Below are positions 1 to 13,289 of a stretch of 64,000 bases of DNA, piece after piece. Both the position numbers and the translations under genes were made by a program. The notes under the pieces are model-generated. The model saw only the letters and a program-made list of their open reading frames with translations. It did not search any database and was not told where the DNA came from. Source of the DNA: Chrysomallon squamiferum (lineage: Eukaryota > Mollusca > Gastropoda > Neomphalida > Peltospiridae). The stretch is from NCBI GenBank assembly GCA_012295275.1, contig CM022670.1:30400438-30464437 (forward strand), given 5' to 3'. Numbering within the stretch: position 1 is the first letter of the stretch; the number at the start of each line of letters is the position of its first letter.

Positions 1-111
1 CTAAAAACACACCCAAACAAACACTCACACATACAAACACATACACAACACACAATAACACCATCACACATATACCAACAGACAACAAGATGAACACATA
101 CAAACGCTGAC

Positions 112-253
112 CTGTCAGATTCCATAAAGCACTAAGTGTAAATCGAAGTGTAATGTCAATTTGGACATTATCCATTCTCTGTCGGACAAGGTCAAGTAAT
201 TTCTTCATGAATCTAGACTTGGCTCCCAACACTGATGTCTGCTCTGTAGATAT
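112..253 (-). CDS. ZYG11B: ZYG11 exon 7 (last exon in window)
   Basis: A 142-bp exon starting ISTEQTSVLG and ending LRFTLSALWNLT plus one base (phase 1), so the gene must continue beyond position 1. A decayed inverted copy of this exon lies at 5042-5157. Confidence 0.9.
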
Positions 254-3200
254 CTGAAAAAAAATAGAAATAAGAACAATAATAAATAAATGGATAAATA
301 ACAAAAAAAAACCAATAATAAAAACTGTAAACAGATTTTATTAGATAATGTGCTTTACCATTCATGATTTTTCATCACTGGTTTTTATTTCATAGTGACA
401 TTTATATTTGTACCAATCTGGTATGTGTTGTAACTTAATTATTACAGGGTATTATCTCATGTGATAACATGAGATAATACGCTGTAATAATTAGTCTATT
501 CAGTGTGCAGAGCATTATTTCACATTCAAGCTGGATTTTCAAAACGTCTTTTGTGACTACTGACCAAAGTGACCATTAAACATGTTTTAAATGTCCCTTG
601 CTACACCTAGTCACAAAATGTAGTGCAATAACCCTCTAGACTATATGTCAGTGTAATTTCAAAAACAAATAAAAGTTCCCACTTATTTATTTTAAGATTA
701 AATAGTAATTATTATGTAATTATCAATAAATAAAACCAAATATTTTTAATACAGGCATACATGTATACACAAACACATGCATGTACATACACTCAGTAAC
801 ACAAAAACACATGCATGCTTTCACACACAATCACGCACACACACACACAAACACACAAACAAAAGACATATACAACAAAAATAAATATACACACAAACTA
901 ACTCACAGAGTTTATTAACAGTATGAAATGAATAACAGAAATTCACCTTTGCAGCAAGAATAGAACAAATGGCCACAGACATTCGATTCATTGATGATTC
1001 TTCAAATGAATACAAACACTCCATCACTAGTTTGGCACATCGGTAACGATCAAATGACTGTAAATAAGATAAATTCTTTAATAATCCCAATTCCATATCA
1101 TTTAAGAATTATTTTAATTAGTTTAAAATTTGTGAGAAATAGGACAAAAAGAAATAGAAAAAAAATGTACATGACTATAAAATAAACTTCGGTTTTGTTT
1201 TGTTTTTGAAAGGGTTGTTTCAATAATTTTTATTTTTGTAATTGTTAACTATTATTTTAAATACTTTTATTACTGTAGCAATAAATTCTTTCATTTGTTT
1301 GGTTATTTTAAAAGTTAAAACAATTACTCACCACATCTTGCAGTATCCTGTCACTACATAGCGTGAGGAGTGCATTTTTCTGCAGCTGCACAAAACAATA
1401 TTATTAATAACTGTTTTACTATTTGTAACATAACCATGATATAAATTCTTTACATTACAAATAAGGGCCTGAAAAATAAACAAACCATTATTAAAATTAT
1501 TCTTTATTAATCATTCTCAGAACTATATTTTCTAAAGAATTCCTGAAAATTTCAATTCACTGAAATGATACACACATTATAATAAGTGCCAGGTTTTTTA
1601 TCTTGATGAAATCAAATCTTGTCAGAGCAACATTACCATCTGTTAACAAAGTTTATAAACAAAACATAAAAGTGACTTAGAATCAGCACATACATCAAAA
1701 CACTGTACTCAGATTTGGTCTTGAATTAGCGTAAAATGTTTTAAAAAATCAAATCAGAGCTTTCTGATAGATATGTTTTAAAATGAAAACTTTAATTGGC
1801 AGAACTGATCCTGCAAATATTAGTCAACAGTGAGATGAAGTCCACTTCTTTCATGTATCAACTCAGTTTTTTTGTTTGGTTACTTGTTATGATGCATCTG
1901 TTTTATTTATTTTTCTTACATTTAATTTTAATTCAATTTTACTATTTATATCTTTATTTTAATGCTTTTGTTTTTTGTCTTACCAATATACATTTTTTTT
2001 AAATTCTGTTTTATTTTTATTATCATTATTTGTTTTTCTCTTATTCTTACCTATCTATACTCTGCAATAAATATGCAAGTGGTCTCAAGAACTCGTTTCA
2101 ATAAGATGTTAACTAGCAACACACTCAATCTTTTTCACATGAAATATGTCACACATCTACTATATGAAAAATATTGCATACATTCTGTATTAAAAAACAA
2201 TCTACCCTGCAATAAATACTAGAATTCTCAAGAACTCTTTTCAATATGTGTTTGCTTCAACCGAACAACACACTCAGACTTTTATTTCTAAGTGCACTAT
2301 ATAGGAAGTATGTCACAATTCACTCTGTGAAAAATAATGCATACATACTGTATAAAAAAAACAATCTTACCTGTCTCTACATACTGATGTGATCTCCAAA
2401 ACTCATTTCAATATGTGTTAATGTAAATACACTGACACACTGAAATTTTCTTTTTTCCACATGCACAATGATAAATATTTCACACATTTACGTTAACTAT
2501 ATGAAAAATATCATACACATGCTGTATTAAAAAAACAAAATATTACCTGTTGATGATTTGGGAAGTTTTCCATTGCTTGCAGTGTGAGATCTACAACATG
2601 TCTTAGACAGGCAGGATGAATTTTCTGTCCCAGCTCTGCCCGGGTCAGGTTATAGAGACAGGCAGTAGCTGCCATCTGAACTCCAAGCTGTTTGGGATGA
2701 CTCTTCATGGCAGGCAAAACAAGCTGAATAAAAGGAAAAGTTAAAATTATAATACAGAGAAAAATATTTTTAAAAGTTTTACTAAGTAGTTAATGCATTA
2801 GTGTAGGCAAAACAAGCTGGATAAAAAGGAAATGTTAAAATTATAATATAAAGAAAATAATGATATACAAGGTGATATAATGAGTGTGAAAAACATTTAG
2901 AAGAGGTTAACAAGGTATTTAATGCATTCAAAGTATTTAGAAACAATATTATAATTAAAATTTAAAGATCTTTATAAAAAATTAAAAATATTAATTTCAT
3001 TTCAGTGGATGTTTCACAATCATACACTGCTAGTTACTTGTAAATCACTCTGAGTAACTTGTATTCAGTCCTATAATGTACTTCTATTATTTATTTATTT
3101 TAATAACATTTGAAAGGATTTATGATGCATTTTTATTTTTACTATTATTATTTATTTTTTTGGATACTTTTTATTAAATATAAATGTTGTTTGAACCAAA

Positions 3201-5158
3201 AACCTTAATAATGTCTTCTCTTGGTTCAGTCATGTGAGAGGTAAAGTTAAAGAGTTTGTAGAGAGCTCGTTGGACATACGCATGACGCGACACATAGCGA
3301 CGCAGAGCTTCTATCACCTGATGTTCAGTAGCTTCACCTGTTACCTGCAACAAAATATATACATAAATAAATACTGAAATACAGATAAATAAAGAAAGAA
3401 AGAAAGAAAGATATAAATAAATAAATAAACTGCAAAGAATGTATAACAAATCAAATTAATGTGATATAACTACAATGAATGTAATTTAAAATGCAGAATA
3501 ATTATCCTGTACAAAATGCTATAAAGATATAATTAAAATATGCTAATCTAATAATGTAATTAACATGTAGTACAATACAGCCAACTACACCATAAGCGTA
3601 AAGAAAAAAAATGTATATATTTATGTATGTATGTATGTAAGTATGTATGTATGTATATATCAGTAGTCTCCCCAGCATTTGTGAAAGGGATGGCAGGTAT
3701 CAGTGTAACTGGTACAAATTAAATGAAGGGGTGGTACAGAAAATATTCAGAGTACAAGTACTTTGAACAATATTCAAATTACTTGTTTGTCAAAAATACT
3801 CCTATAAATAATTGCATCTAATGCATTAACTACTAACAAGTTTATTTTATTTCCAATTAAATAAAATCAAAGTGTATGTTGCCGGCGAATTTTGTCTGGT
3901 TGTACTGTGAATTATATTCTTTACGTGAACATATTTATACAAAATAATATATATAATATATATATATATATTGTTTTGTAACTTTCTGTATATATTGTAT
4001 ATACGTGTGTGTGTGTCTCTGTGTCTATGTATGAAATATGAAATAGTTTTTATTGCTCTGAAAGCAAAAGATTGCCACACAGTGTGATAATGAATATTTA
4101 CGAGAACTGGTTGAGCTGGTAATGCGCTGTTGATAATAATTATTTTATATTGTGCGGATTGAGCGCATATCTGTTTTCGATGGATGAAGATAATATTTTA
4201 AAAAGTTATTTGTGTATCTGGGATAACATAATTATTATACAGTTGCATGTTAGAAAATTGGTAGCAATCACTGAAATTTATGTGCAATAATTTGCCTACA
4301 AATGGTGGGCGAACTCGTCAATGGCAGGCCCGCAATATCTTACAGTATGTAGCGAGACCTCTGTGTATATAAAATATTGATATAGTTACGGCATGATAAG
4401 AGTGACATTAAGAATAGACTAATATATGATGAGTCATCAAAACAAATGTCAGTAATTGAATGGTAGGTTTGAGTCAGAGAGAGAGAGAGACAGAATGATA
4501 GGTATATTCAAAATGGGTGACATTTTATTTATAGAAAAGAAATAAAAATCAGTAAGTAAATAGAATCTCAGAAGAATCAAATAGAATGAGAGATAAATGT
4601 TTAAAAAATAGAAAATAGAAAAGCAGATATATACTTCATATATAAATTAATTTTTGAGGGGTGAAACTAACACATTTTTTACTAACCACAACAGGTGATT
4701 TATACTCTGGAGATTCTGCAGTGAACATAGAATATTCACAGGCCTCTGTGAAAGCCAAACCAACAAACCTTAGAAAATGATGTTCTTCTATGTATTTACT
4801 GTAAAACAAAAACAATCAATCAGTCTGTTATTTCATGATTAAAATGATTAAATACACCTCTGTACATACATCTACCTATTGCAGTAAATGTTTCAGAAAT
4901 AAATTGAATCCAGTGTTTAATGCACATTTGTATACATGTATTTTATGTGTTTATGTGTTTGTAATAAACGTTCGGTATGTATGTGGGGGTTTTCATGTAC
5001 AAATATGTACATGTATGACATGTTTGTGTGTGTGTGTGTTCAGTCTGAAGTGAAGTCTAAATTCTTGAACAAATTACTTGACCTTCTCCAACAGAGAATG
5101 AACGTCTAAATTGACATTGATTTACCTTTAGTGCTTCATGCAGTCTGACAGGTCAGTC

Positions 5159-5202
<44 letters not shown>

Positions 5203-7043
5203 TTAATGTGTATCTGTATGTGTGCATGTATGTCTTTATATGTGTGTGTATAAATGTATTTGTGTGTAAGAATGACTATATAGGTATGCCAAGCTGTGCA
5301 TATATGTGTTTGTGTATATGTGTGGGTATGTATATGTATAGGTATGGATGTAGAATATATGAGTGTGTTTGCATGTTTGTGAAGGTATGAAAAATGTGCT
5401 ATAATCATTTTCTTAATATTTAATAACATAGTTAAACAGAGACAGGAATTAACACACATTTGGTCTCTGTTAACCAAATAGTACATCAATTTTTATGTAA
5501 AATCATCTCATTTAACAATGGAATATGGAAATTCATAAACATCACAGTTTATGGTCATTATGAACTGGATATTTTATTGTTATTCTTTATTAACAGCAAT
5601 ATATTTTAGGCTGATTTTAAAACATAATTTTATATGTTGTAAACAGTATCGTTATACTGATGTAGACATTTATACAGTTTATTAACAGCAATATATCTAT
5701 CAGTTTAAAAAAAAAGAAAAACAAAGAATTAAAATAATTAAACAATTATAAAGATGTGAAATCTGTTTATATTTATTCAAATATATCTGAGTTTACATTT
5801 CTCTGAAAACATACATTTTTAGACTTGGATAAGAGGCTGATGTTAACACATAATTATATGTGTTACAAATTATAATAGAAAACAAATTAGGATTTGATAT
5901 CTGAAAAGAAAAGAAATGCAGTAGTATCTCCAATCAGATTTACTTATAATATTACTTGATAAGTAAATCAATCTGGAGTTTGTTATGCATACTAGAACTA
6001 TTACATAATCTTTCAAATATCAAATACTGATTTTTAGTAATAGCATTATCAGCAATCATAAACAGATTTTTAACTGAAACTTTTAATATCTAGTATTATA
6101 ATTTATGTCTTCTTTTAATTTTCTGAATGTTATTTTATTTTTCTTATTTATGTTAATTAACTGGTAACATTTTGACAGGTACAAACCATAAAATGTCTTC
6201 CTTCACATCTTCTCGGCCTGATATGTCAAGAGAAACAAGATTTGGGTGCGAATTTGTTTTCTTCAGTAAATTTGAAATTTGAAACATTTCTGGCTGAATA
6301 TTAACAAATGTTGACTGAACTGAACCACTTGAAATATCCAAATAAACAAGTTTTGTCAATTCAAGCAACACATTAATGACATCCTCACTGTTTGAAACCT
6401 GCAGGTGATACATACTTAAATATTTGAGGCGATCCTTGCATTTTCTCAGAGGTCCAATGTCACTAATGGGTGTACCAGAAATATCAAGATGTTCCAAACA
6501 TGGCAAATCCTCAGCAACAATTTCTAGAGCATGTTTATTGAATTCTGTATGACTAACATTAAGACTCTGCAAGTTCCGAAGCTTAGAAAGTGAAACAGCA
6601 ACACAAAACTTGGCACTGTTTAAAAATGTACTGCTACTAACATTCAGTGTTCTCAAATTAGTGAGTGTCCATTCTCCCAAACAGCTGAATATGTCATTCA
6701 CAGGAAGGCTTTTGAGACCTGTGATTTCAAGCTCAGAGATACGGTGTCCTTTGAGTACTCGCAATCCCTTTGTTGTGATCTGTCTGTCCTTTATAGACAC
6801 CCTCCTCAACGTTGTGACACTGGGATCAAACAGGGCTAGTGTTTCGTCTGTGAGCTGTCCTTTCTCACAAAGTGTTTTCATCAGCTGCTCGGACATGTTG
6901 CTGTGTAGGTACATGTCTGTATCTTTGAATAAATACTTAGTCTGATTGTTTTCTGGATTCGTCTGAATATCACACAAAGCAGCAAGATTGTCACAAATTG
7001 ATCCCATGCAACACTCCTGAAGACTTACTGGTGTGTCATACAT
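112..7043 (-). CDS. ZYG11B: ZYG11-family CUL2 E3 ligase substrate receptor (3' part off window)
   Basis: Seven in-phase coding exons joined by GT-AG introns: 7043-6187, 4798-4687, 3344-3204, 2723-2547, 1385-1332, 1057-947 and 253-112, giving about 531 residues before the left edge. ZYG11 proteins are substrate receptors of cullin-2 RING ligases; the human orthologue recognises N-terminal glycine degrons. The first exon carries a BC-box-like S-L-x-x-x-C (SLQECC, residues 7-12), the expected elongin C contact, then leucine-rich repeats ending near NLVSLDISGR. Later exons form the ARM-like part, with the family signatures NHQQLQKNALLTLCSDRILQDV, split over an exon junction, and LRFTLSALWNLT at the edge. 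Exon phases agree throughout (2,0,0,0,0,0,1). The closest alternative is ZER1; ZYG11B fits better from remembered family sequence. The last roughly 200 residues are missing because of the window edge. Confidence 0.9.
254..946. other. ZYG11 intron with hairpin and CA-rich tract
   Basis: AT-rich intron. It holds a near-perfect hairpin at 436-493 and a CA/ACAC-rich stretch at 740-900; no exon seen. The other short ZYG11 introns, 1058-1331 and 1386-2052, are plain AT-rich DNA. Confidence 0.6.
436..493. repeat. 58-bp hairpin palindrome
   Basis: Two 27-base arms (436-462 and 467-493) are reverse complements with one mismatch (G at 449 against C at 481), separated by the four-base loop gata. The arm core is GTATTATCTCATGT. 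Confidence 0.9.
947..1057 (-). CDS. ZYG11B: ZYG11 exon 6
   Basis: A 111-bp phase-0 exon encoding 37 residues with RCAKLVMECLYSFEE and MSVAICSILAAK, an ARM-like helical repeat of the family. The donor is gtgaat and the acceptor follows cttatttacag. Confidence 0.9.
1332..1385 (-). CDS. ZYG11B: ZYG11 exon 5 (54-bp mini exon)
   Basis: An 18-codon phase-0 exon encoding LQKNALLTLCSDRILQDV, an almost invariant ZYG11 motif. The acceptor follows gttttgtgcag (gene sense) and the donor is gtgagt. Too short for ORF calling; recognised by motif. Confidence 0.9.
2053..2550. repeat. About 165-bp tandem repeat, three copies, ending at a splice donor
   Basis: Three degenerate units share the blocks ctcaagaactc-ttcaat, acacactcag, tatatgaaaaata-tgcatac and ctgtattaaaaaacaa. 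The ctgtat block recurs at 2185, 2349 and 2522, giving periods of 164 and 173. The third unit runs directly into the real donor of ZYG11 exon 4. The second unit carries cttacctg, which in gene sense is a donor-like CAG|gtaag. Confidence 0.8.
2547..2723 (-). CDS. ZYG11B: ZYG11 exon 4
   Basis: A 177-bp phase-0 exon encoding 59 residues including QMAATACLYNLTRAELG and ending NFPNHQQ, characteristic ZYG11 sequence. Both of its splice junctions have duplicated copies in the neighbouring introns (see repeats at 2053-2550 and 2803-2862). Confidence 0.92.
2803..2862. repeat. Duplicate of the ZYG11 exon 4 acceptor junction
   Basis: This segment repeats 2710-2766 with few changes: aggcaaaacaagctg, then ataaaaaggaaa and gttaaaattataata. 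In gene sense it is a copy of the polypyrimidine tract, the cag acceptor and the first 16 exon bases, about 94 bp upstream of the real site. Confidence 0.85.
3204..3344 (-). CDS. ZYG11B: ZYG11 exon 3
   Basis: A 141-bp phase-0 exon encoding 47 residues that begin VTGEATEHQVIEALRRY, the family start of the ARM-like region (SGEA/GDAT-x-x-Q-I-x-EAL). The donor is gttttt, a weaker than average site. Confidence 0.9.
3345..4686. other. ZYG11 intron, unassigned higher-GC block
   Basis: Contains GTAT repeats (3620-3660), a TA run (3945-3972) and a block at 3870-4340 with several CpGs (gccggcgaatt, gggcgaactcg, caggcccgc) that stands out from the surrounding AT-rich DNA. No open frame or terminal repeats could be recognised. 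It may be an old transposon remnant. Confidence 0.35.
4687..4798 (-). CDS. ZYG11B: ZYG11 exon 2
   Basis: A 112-bp exon, phase 2 in and phase 0 out, with an ag acceptor at 4799-4800 and a gttagt donor. It encodes a stretch with FLRFVGLAFTEACEY, matching the end of the LRR block in family members (FVGLA). Too short to stand out as an open frame; identified by splice phase and family resemblance. Confidence 0.85.
5042..5157 (+). pseudogene. Decayed inverted copy of ZYG11 exon 7
   Basis: On the plus strand this stretch matches the gene-sense sequence of the exon at 112-253, in reverse orientation to its parent gene. Shared blocks include AAATTACTTGACCTT, CAGAGAATG, AAATTGACATT and TCTGACAGGTCAG, the last spanning the exon-donor junction. 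The frame is broken: after encoding KLLDLLQQRMNV it meets a TAA, and small deletions follow. It sits in the intron between ZYG11 exons 2 and 1. Confidence 0.85.
5160..5201. repeat. (GT)n microsatellite
   Basis: About 20 uninterrupted TG units starting three bases after the inverted pseudo-exon, followed by interrupted GT/GTAT sequence to about 5390. The remaining ZYG11 intron, 5400-6186, is AT-rich without recognised content. Confidence 0.95.
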
Positions 7044-7055
7044 GATGGCTGGCGG
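6187..7055 (-). CDS. ZYG11B: ZYG11 first coding exon (BC-box and LRRs)
   Basis: The acceptor lies after a long pyrimidine-rich tract (gene sense) and the donor is gtttgt at 6186. The chosen start is the ATG at 7043-7041; the four codons before it in the exon are open but contain no ATG. The exon encodes about 285 residues: BC-box helix, then leucine-rich repeats with LxxLxLS-type spacing. It ends in phase 2, matching the next exon. Confidence 0.9.
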
Positions 7056-7071
7056 CTGGAACATTAAATAA

Positions 7072-7260
7072 AAACACAAAAATAAAAACATGAACAACTT
7101 GACAATAAACAAAAAGGAGGAGGGAGACAACAGAAAGGGAGAAAAAACATCAAAGAGTGAGAAAGAAAGAAAGATTTTCAGAAAGAGAATATGGGAGAGA
7201 AACTGAGAAAGAGACACAGAAAGACAAGTAGAAAAAAGTGACAAAGGGAGAGAAAAACTA
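7072..7260. other. Polypurine tract (pyrimidine-rich in gene sense)
   Basis: The plus strand is dominated by A and G (agggag, gaaagaaagaaag, gagagaaa) for nearly 190 bp, so the ZYG11 transcript reads a long CU-rich stretch just before the acceptor of its first coding exon. The rest of this intron, 7261-8389, is AT-rich with an (AAAT)n run at 7980-8010. Confidence 0.75.
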
Positions 7261-8389
7261 ATTTGTCTCGATGCTTGGTTAACATATCAAAATATATAAA
7301 CCAGAACTGTCAGTGATTTAAGTTAAGTATTTAACATGTAGATGAATGCAAACACTTCTGTTCATTATCATATATCAACCTGAAATTCTTGAAAGTAATA
7401 TGTTGAAGTCAATTTAATAAAAAAATTAAAATTAAAAAATAAACATTGCCTATAAGGTAATGATATAAATAAGTAAATTATTCTTTTGCTAGATTCTGAT
7501 CACATTGATTGGAAGCTTTCAATCACCCAACTCATTCATGATTTTGTTGAATGTATAAACCAACTCTTGGCAACTGCCAGCTGTAAGTTACTGTCAGCTT
7601 TCAGTTAACACCAGGTCATAATAATTGTCCTATCTAACCAAACAGCAATAAATGACCAGAAAAACAAACACAATGGTACATCAGTTATGTTGTGTGTAAT
7701 GTAATGGTAATAGTTATATTTGTAATTTACATTATATTAAAAATGTTTTTATTTTTCATTTGTTTTCAAAAAAAAGAAGAAATGTTCAAAAAGATTATCT
7801 GATTTTAAGAAAATATTGGCTATGCAGTAATTATATCTGTGCAAACATTTACAAACTAACTATATGAATTAATGAGAATATAATAGAATAACTCTTGTTT
7901 GTATCTATATATTTTTATTTGTATTAAAGATATATATCCCAAAGTAAAAAATAAATTAAAATAAATAAACAACACAAACAATAAATGAATAAATAAATAA
8001 ATAAATAAAATAACTAATTAAAAATGCTAAACAAAACTCAAATTAAACCAAACAAAAAAAACAACTTATAACTTATAATTGTTTATCAGTATATATTTTG
8101 ATGACATAACTGAAAGCTACGTCCATCTCATTTTCTGAACTGCAAGTTCCACAACTGATAACATCTATGCTACAGTTTTAAATAGTAATAGATTTTATTT
8201 ACTTATTTATTCCGTGGAAATGAATATTGTCTTCATTTTAATTTTCTTTTTATTATTTTATTATTTTATTTTTTTTTACTGATGAACACTTCGTTAATAA
8301 ATCCGTATTTAATTATTTATTATTATTATTATTTAATAAAATTAAAATAATGAACTATAATAGGAAATTCTGACAGCTATTTTGCTTAC

Positions 8390-8475
8390 CTGTTGGTTCT
8401 TAAGAGAGTTAGCCAGGCTGAACAAGTTCCTATATAGTATCGAAGTGATCAACAAGCCAAGGGCAAGAAACTCAA
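8390..8475 (-). other. ZYG11B: Candidate non-coding 5' UTR exon of ZYG11
   Basis: In gene sense this stretch ends CTTAAGAACCAACAG followed by gtaagc, a strong donor. Spliced to the exon at 7055 it gives an open frame without an ATG, consistent with 5' UTR. The upstream limit is a guess, since no acceptor or transcription start could be fixed. Confidence 0.45.
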
Positions 8476-9201
8476 GTCAATATTATTAAGACATCGCAAA
8501 TATGAAAATATATTATCACTCTACAATCACTTCTGATAATAGTCTATAACCAGTTAAGTATTAAATAAATGTTGATATGTCGTTAAATAAGGTTATTAAC
8601 TTGAAACTTCAAAATATGTCAAACAAGGTTCCAGATATTTCCCCATTTTCCGCAAAACCTGTTTTCCGTGAAATATTCCGCTTTGACCCTGTGGTATATT
8701 CTTAACGCAAATAACAAATATGGCCACAGGTTGTCGACATAATATGGGGCTATTTTGGGGCAACATCTAAATGTCAAAGAATTTTTAATAAAACTGCGTA
8801 GATGTTCACTAGTTCATGAAGTTATATATAACTATAATAATATTGACAAACAGCTGAAAAACCAGTCAGTGAAGATTAAATAGTTTTTAGGGTTTTTTCT
8901 TCTTTTCTTCTTATTTTCTTTTTTCTTTTTTCTTCGTATTATTTTTAAATATAAAAACAAGAAAAAGAAATATAATTATTCCACAAACTAGTCTCTCTCA
9001 GTTGAATACATTATTCACTAAAACGTCTCAATATGATTAATTATACGGTAAAACTCATATATGATATTAACTAAAACATCAGCAAAAGTTCAGAACATTT
9101 CCTACATGATCCGAACTACGTTCTTGTATCTGTATAATATTATATATTTTTTTAAATAATGAAATCCTGAACTTACCTATTATTATCTTTCCTCCTGTGA
9201 C
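8476..9201. other. Intergenic stretch between ZYG11 and the next minus-strand gene
   Basis: No open frame. It probably holds the ZYG11 promoter and the 3' UTR end of the 9.2-11.4 kb gene. A short higher-GC patch at 8635-8760 (ttccgcaaaacctg, ccgtgaaatattccgc) is the best promoter candidate, on composition only. Confidence 0.35.
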
Positions 9202-11414
<2,213 letters not shown>

Positions 11415-13263
11415 CTGAAGAAAGAAAAAAGGAATATATTTTGGGTATCTGTTTTTAAAATAAATAATATAAAGAAGATACTGTAGTAGTGACGTAATCT
11501 ATGTGGCAAAATTTTATTTTCACACAACTTACCATTATACGTATATATACATAAAGACATACATATAGACATACATATAGACATACATATATATACATAC
11601 ATATAAATGTACATGCATATATTATATACATACTGTCACGGAATTCAGATGTACAACAAATTTATCATTCAGCGACAACCGCCTGTTTATTTTTATGTCA
11701 TGGAATTCAAATTGCAAAACTAATTTTTACTTCAATCACATTCGCACTTTTTATTTTTATGCCATGGAATTTAAATTGCGTAACAAAACTTAACTTCAAT
11801 CATGTCCACACTTTTTATTTTTGCCTTTGGCGCCAATTTTTAAACTCCATGGCGTTGTTTTAAAAGATATGTCACTTGGTAATTAAGGAGAGAAGGAAAC
11901 GACCAACACGAAAGTCAGGCAGAAAACTAATATTTTTGAATAACATTGTCTTTACGGACAAGTATAATAAGCCATTGTCTATTCTTATTTTGATAGGGTG
12001 TAATGTGCAGTTAACCTGTGTCAGTAATATTTAATATACATACAAATTTTAATAGTTTAATCTCTTCTCCGTGCAGATTCTTATTTTGTCTTGGTTCCCC
12101 GTATGACCTTACTTGTACCATTAATCAAAATTATTTAAATATATGTTGTATCGATTGTATAATGTATTATTATAAAGTCATCTGTATATCATAATTAAAT
12201 AATTAGCTTGTTCCTTAATTTGTTGATTGATATAGATTACTGTCAATGTAGCGTTTATATTCCTTGTTACCTTAGGCTGGCCTTAATAAAACGTGCAAGA
12301 TGTTTAATGGTGTGGGCCCCATGACACATACATATACATACATATACACATACAAACATACACAAATACATATATACATATATATTATACATACATACAC
12401 ACACACATACATACACATATAATACGTAAAAGACACTGATATTCATATATAAAAATATACATACATACATACATACATACATACAGGCAAAGATAGATAC
12501 CCAGATTCATATATGCACACAAATATGCTCAGACTCATTAAACAGATTAAGATTTTGTTTTTTCAAATAAATACCTTGCGAAATTATAGAATCTCTCCAG
12601 TTTCGATTTTTTTTATTTTTATAAGAGTTTCACTTGAAGTAAACAATGCAGATTACGTCAACAGTTAAATTACGTCAATATTATAATAACTACGTTTGAT
12701 CCTTTGTAATAAGTAACGAGGCGAAATGAAATAGCAGTTACAATAATTATTATAGTTAACTAAATAAATAGGCAATAAAATCGGAAAATCGGCAGATTTG
12801 TCCTTTGAAGAAATTATAATGACTTTGTTACTGATATTACTGTAAAATAGTCGCGGCCTTTGGCGTGTTTCTGGCTGAATTATAATGAATCTCATTTCAT
12901 TTTTAAAGTTATAATATTCCCCCATTAAAAGGATATATAGTCTGTTAGAAATTTACGTGAATTTAGACGTCTGCTTAAATGTACATCTGAACAATTTATT
13001 TGAATAGCATAATGAAATAAATTTAAATATTATTAAATAGCTGGACTTGTGGTTGATAGACGGACAGGTAGATATCAATGCAGGCAGGCAGATATATAGA
13101 TAGATGGATTGATAGATATATAGATAGTTGTGTGTGCGTGCGTGAAACTGTAGGTGATAATTATTTCAATAAATATTTTTGTTGTTATTTGTTCTGTTTT
13201 GTTTTTCATTTTATACCATTTCTGCGTCTATTATTGTTAATGTTACTGATGTAGGCTATATTC
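11415..13263. other. Divergent intergenic region between the 219-aa gene and the CNG channel
   Basis: Non-coding. It contains ATAC/ATAT tracts at 11530-11632 and 12325-12484, a three-copy repeat at 11637-11826, and otherwise plain AT-rich DNA. The two flanking genes point away from each other, so their promoters should lie here. Confidence 0.55.
11637..11826. repeat. About 63-bp degenerate tandem repeat, three copies
   Basis: Units start at 11637, 11699 and 11763 with ca(c/t)ggaatt(c/t)a-a-ttg, continue through a cttcaatca block and end in tttttattttt(a/g)tg-c. Copies two and three are closest to each other. Confidence 0.75.
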
Positions 13264-13289
13264 TGACGTCATATATATTTTTGACGTCA
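13264..13289. promoter_or_regulatory. Twin CRE palindromes upstream of the CNG channel
   Basis: Two perfect TGACGTCA octamers at 13264-13271 and 13282-13289, 18 bp apart start to start, about 170-200 bp before the CNG ATG. TGACGTCA is the full consensus for CREB/ATF bZIP dimers. Promoter function is inferred from position. Confidence 0.6.

Noticed and set aside
5157-5489. 110-codon His/Thr-rich frame on the minus strand
   Set aside because: It is a translated GT/CA microsatellite; similar frames at 43065, 44269, 60784, 60882 and 61600 were rejected for the same reason.
6610-6945. 111-codon plus-strand frame
   Set aside because: It is the antisense shadow of the leucine-rich-repeat exon of ZYG11.
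112-7043. Identity as ZER1
   Set aside because: ZER1 is the closest paralogue, but the BC-box region, the LQKN-LLTLCSDRILQDV motif and the exon content fit ZYG11B better. The missing C-terminus leaves some doubt.
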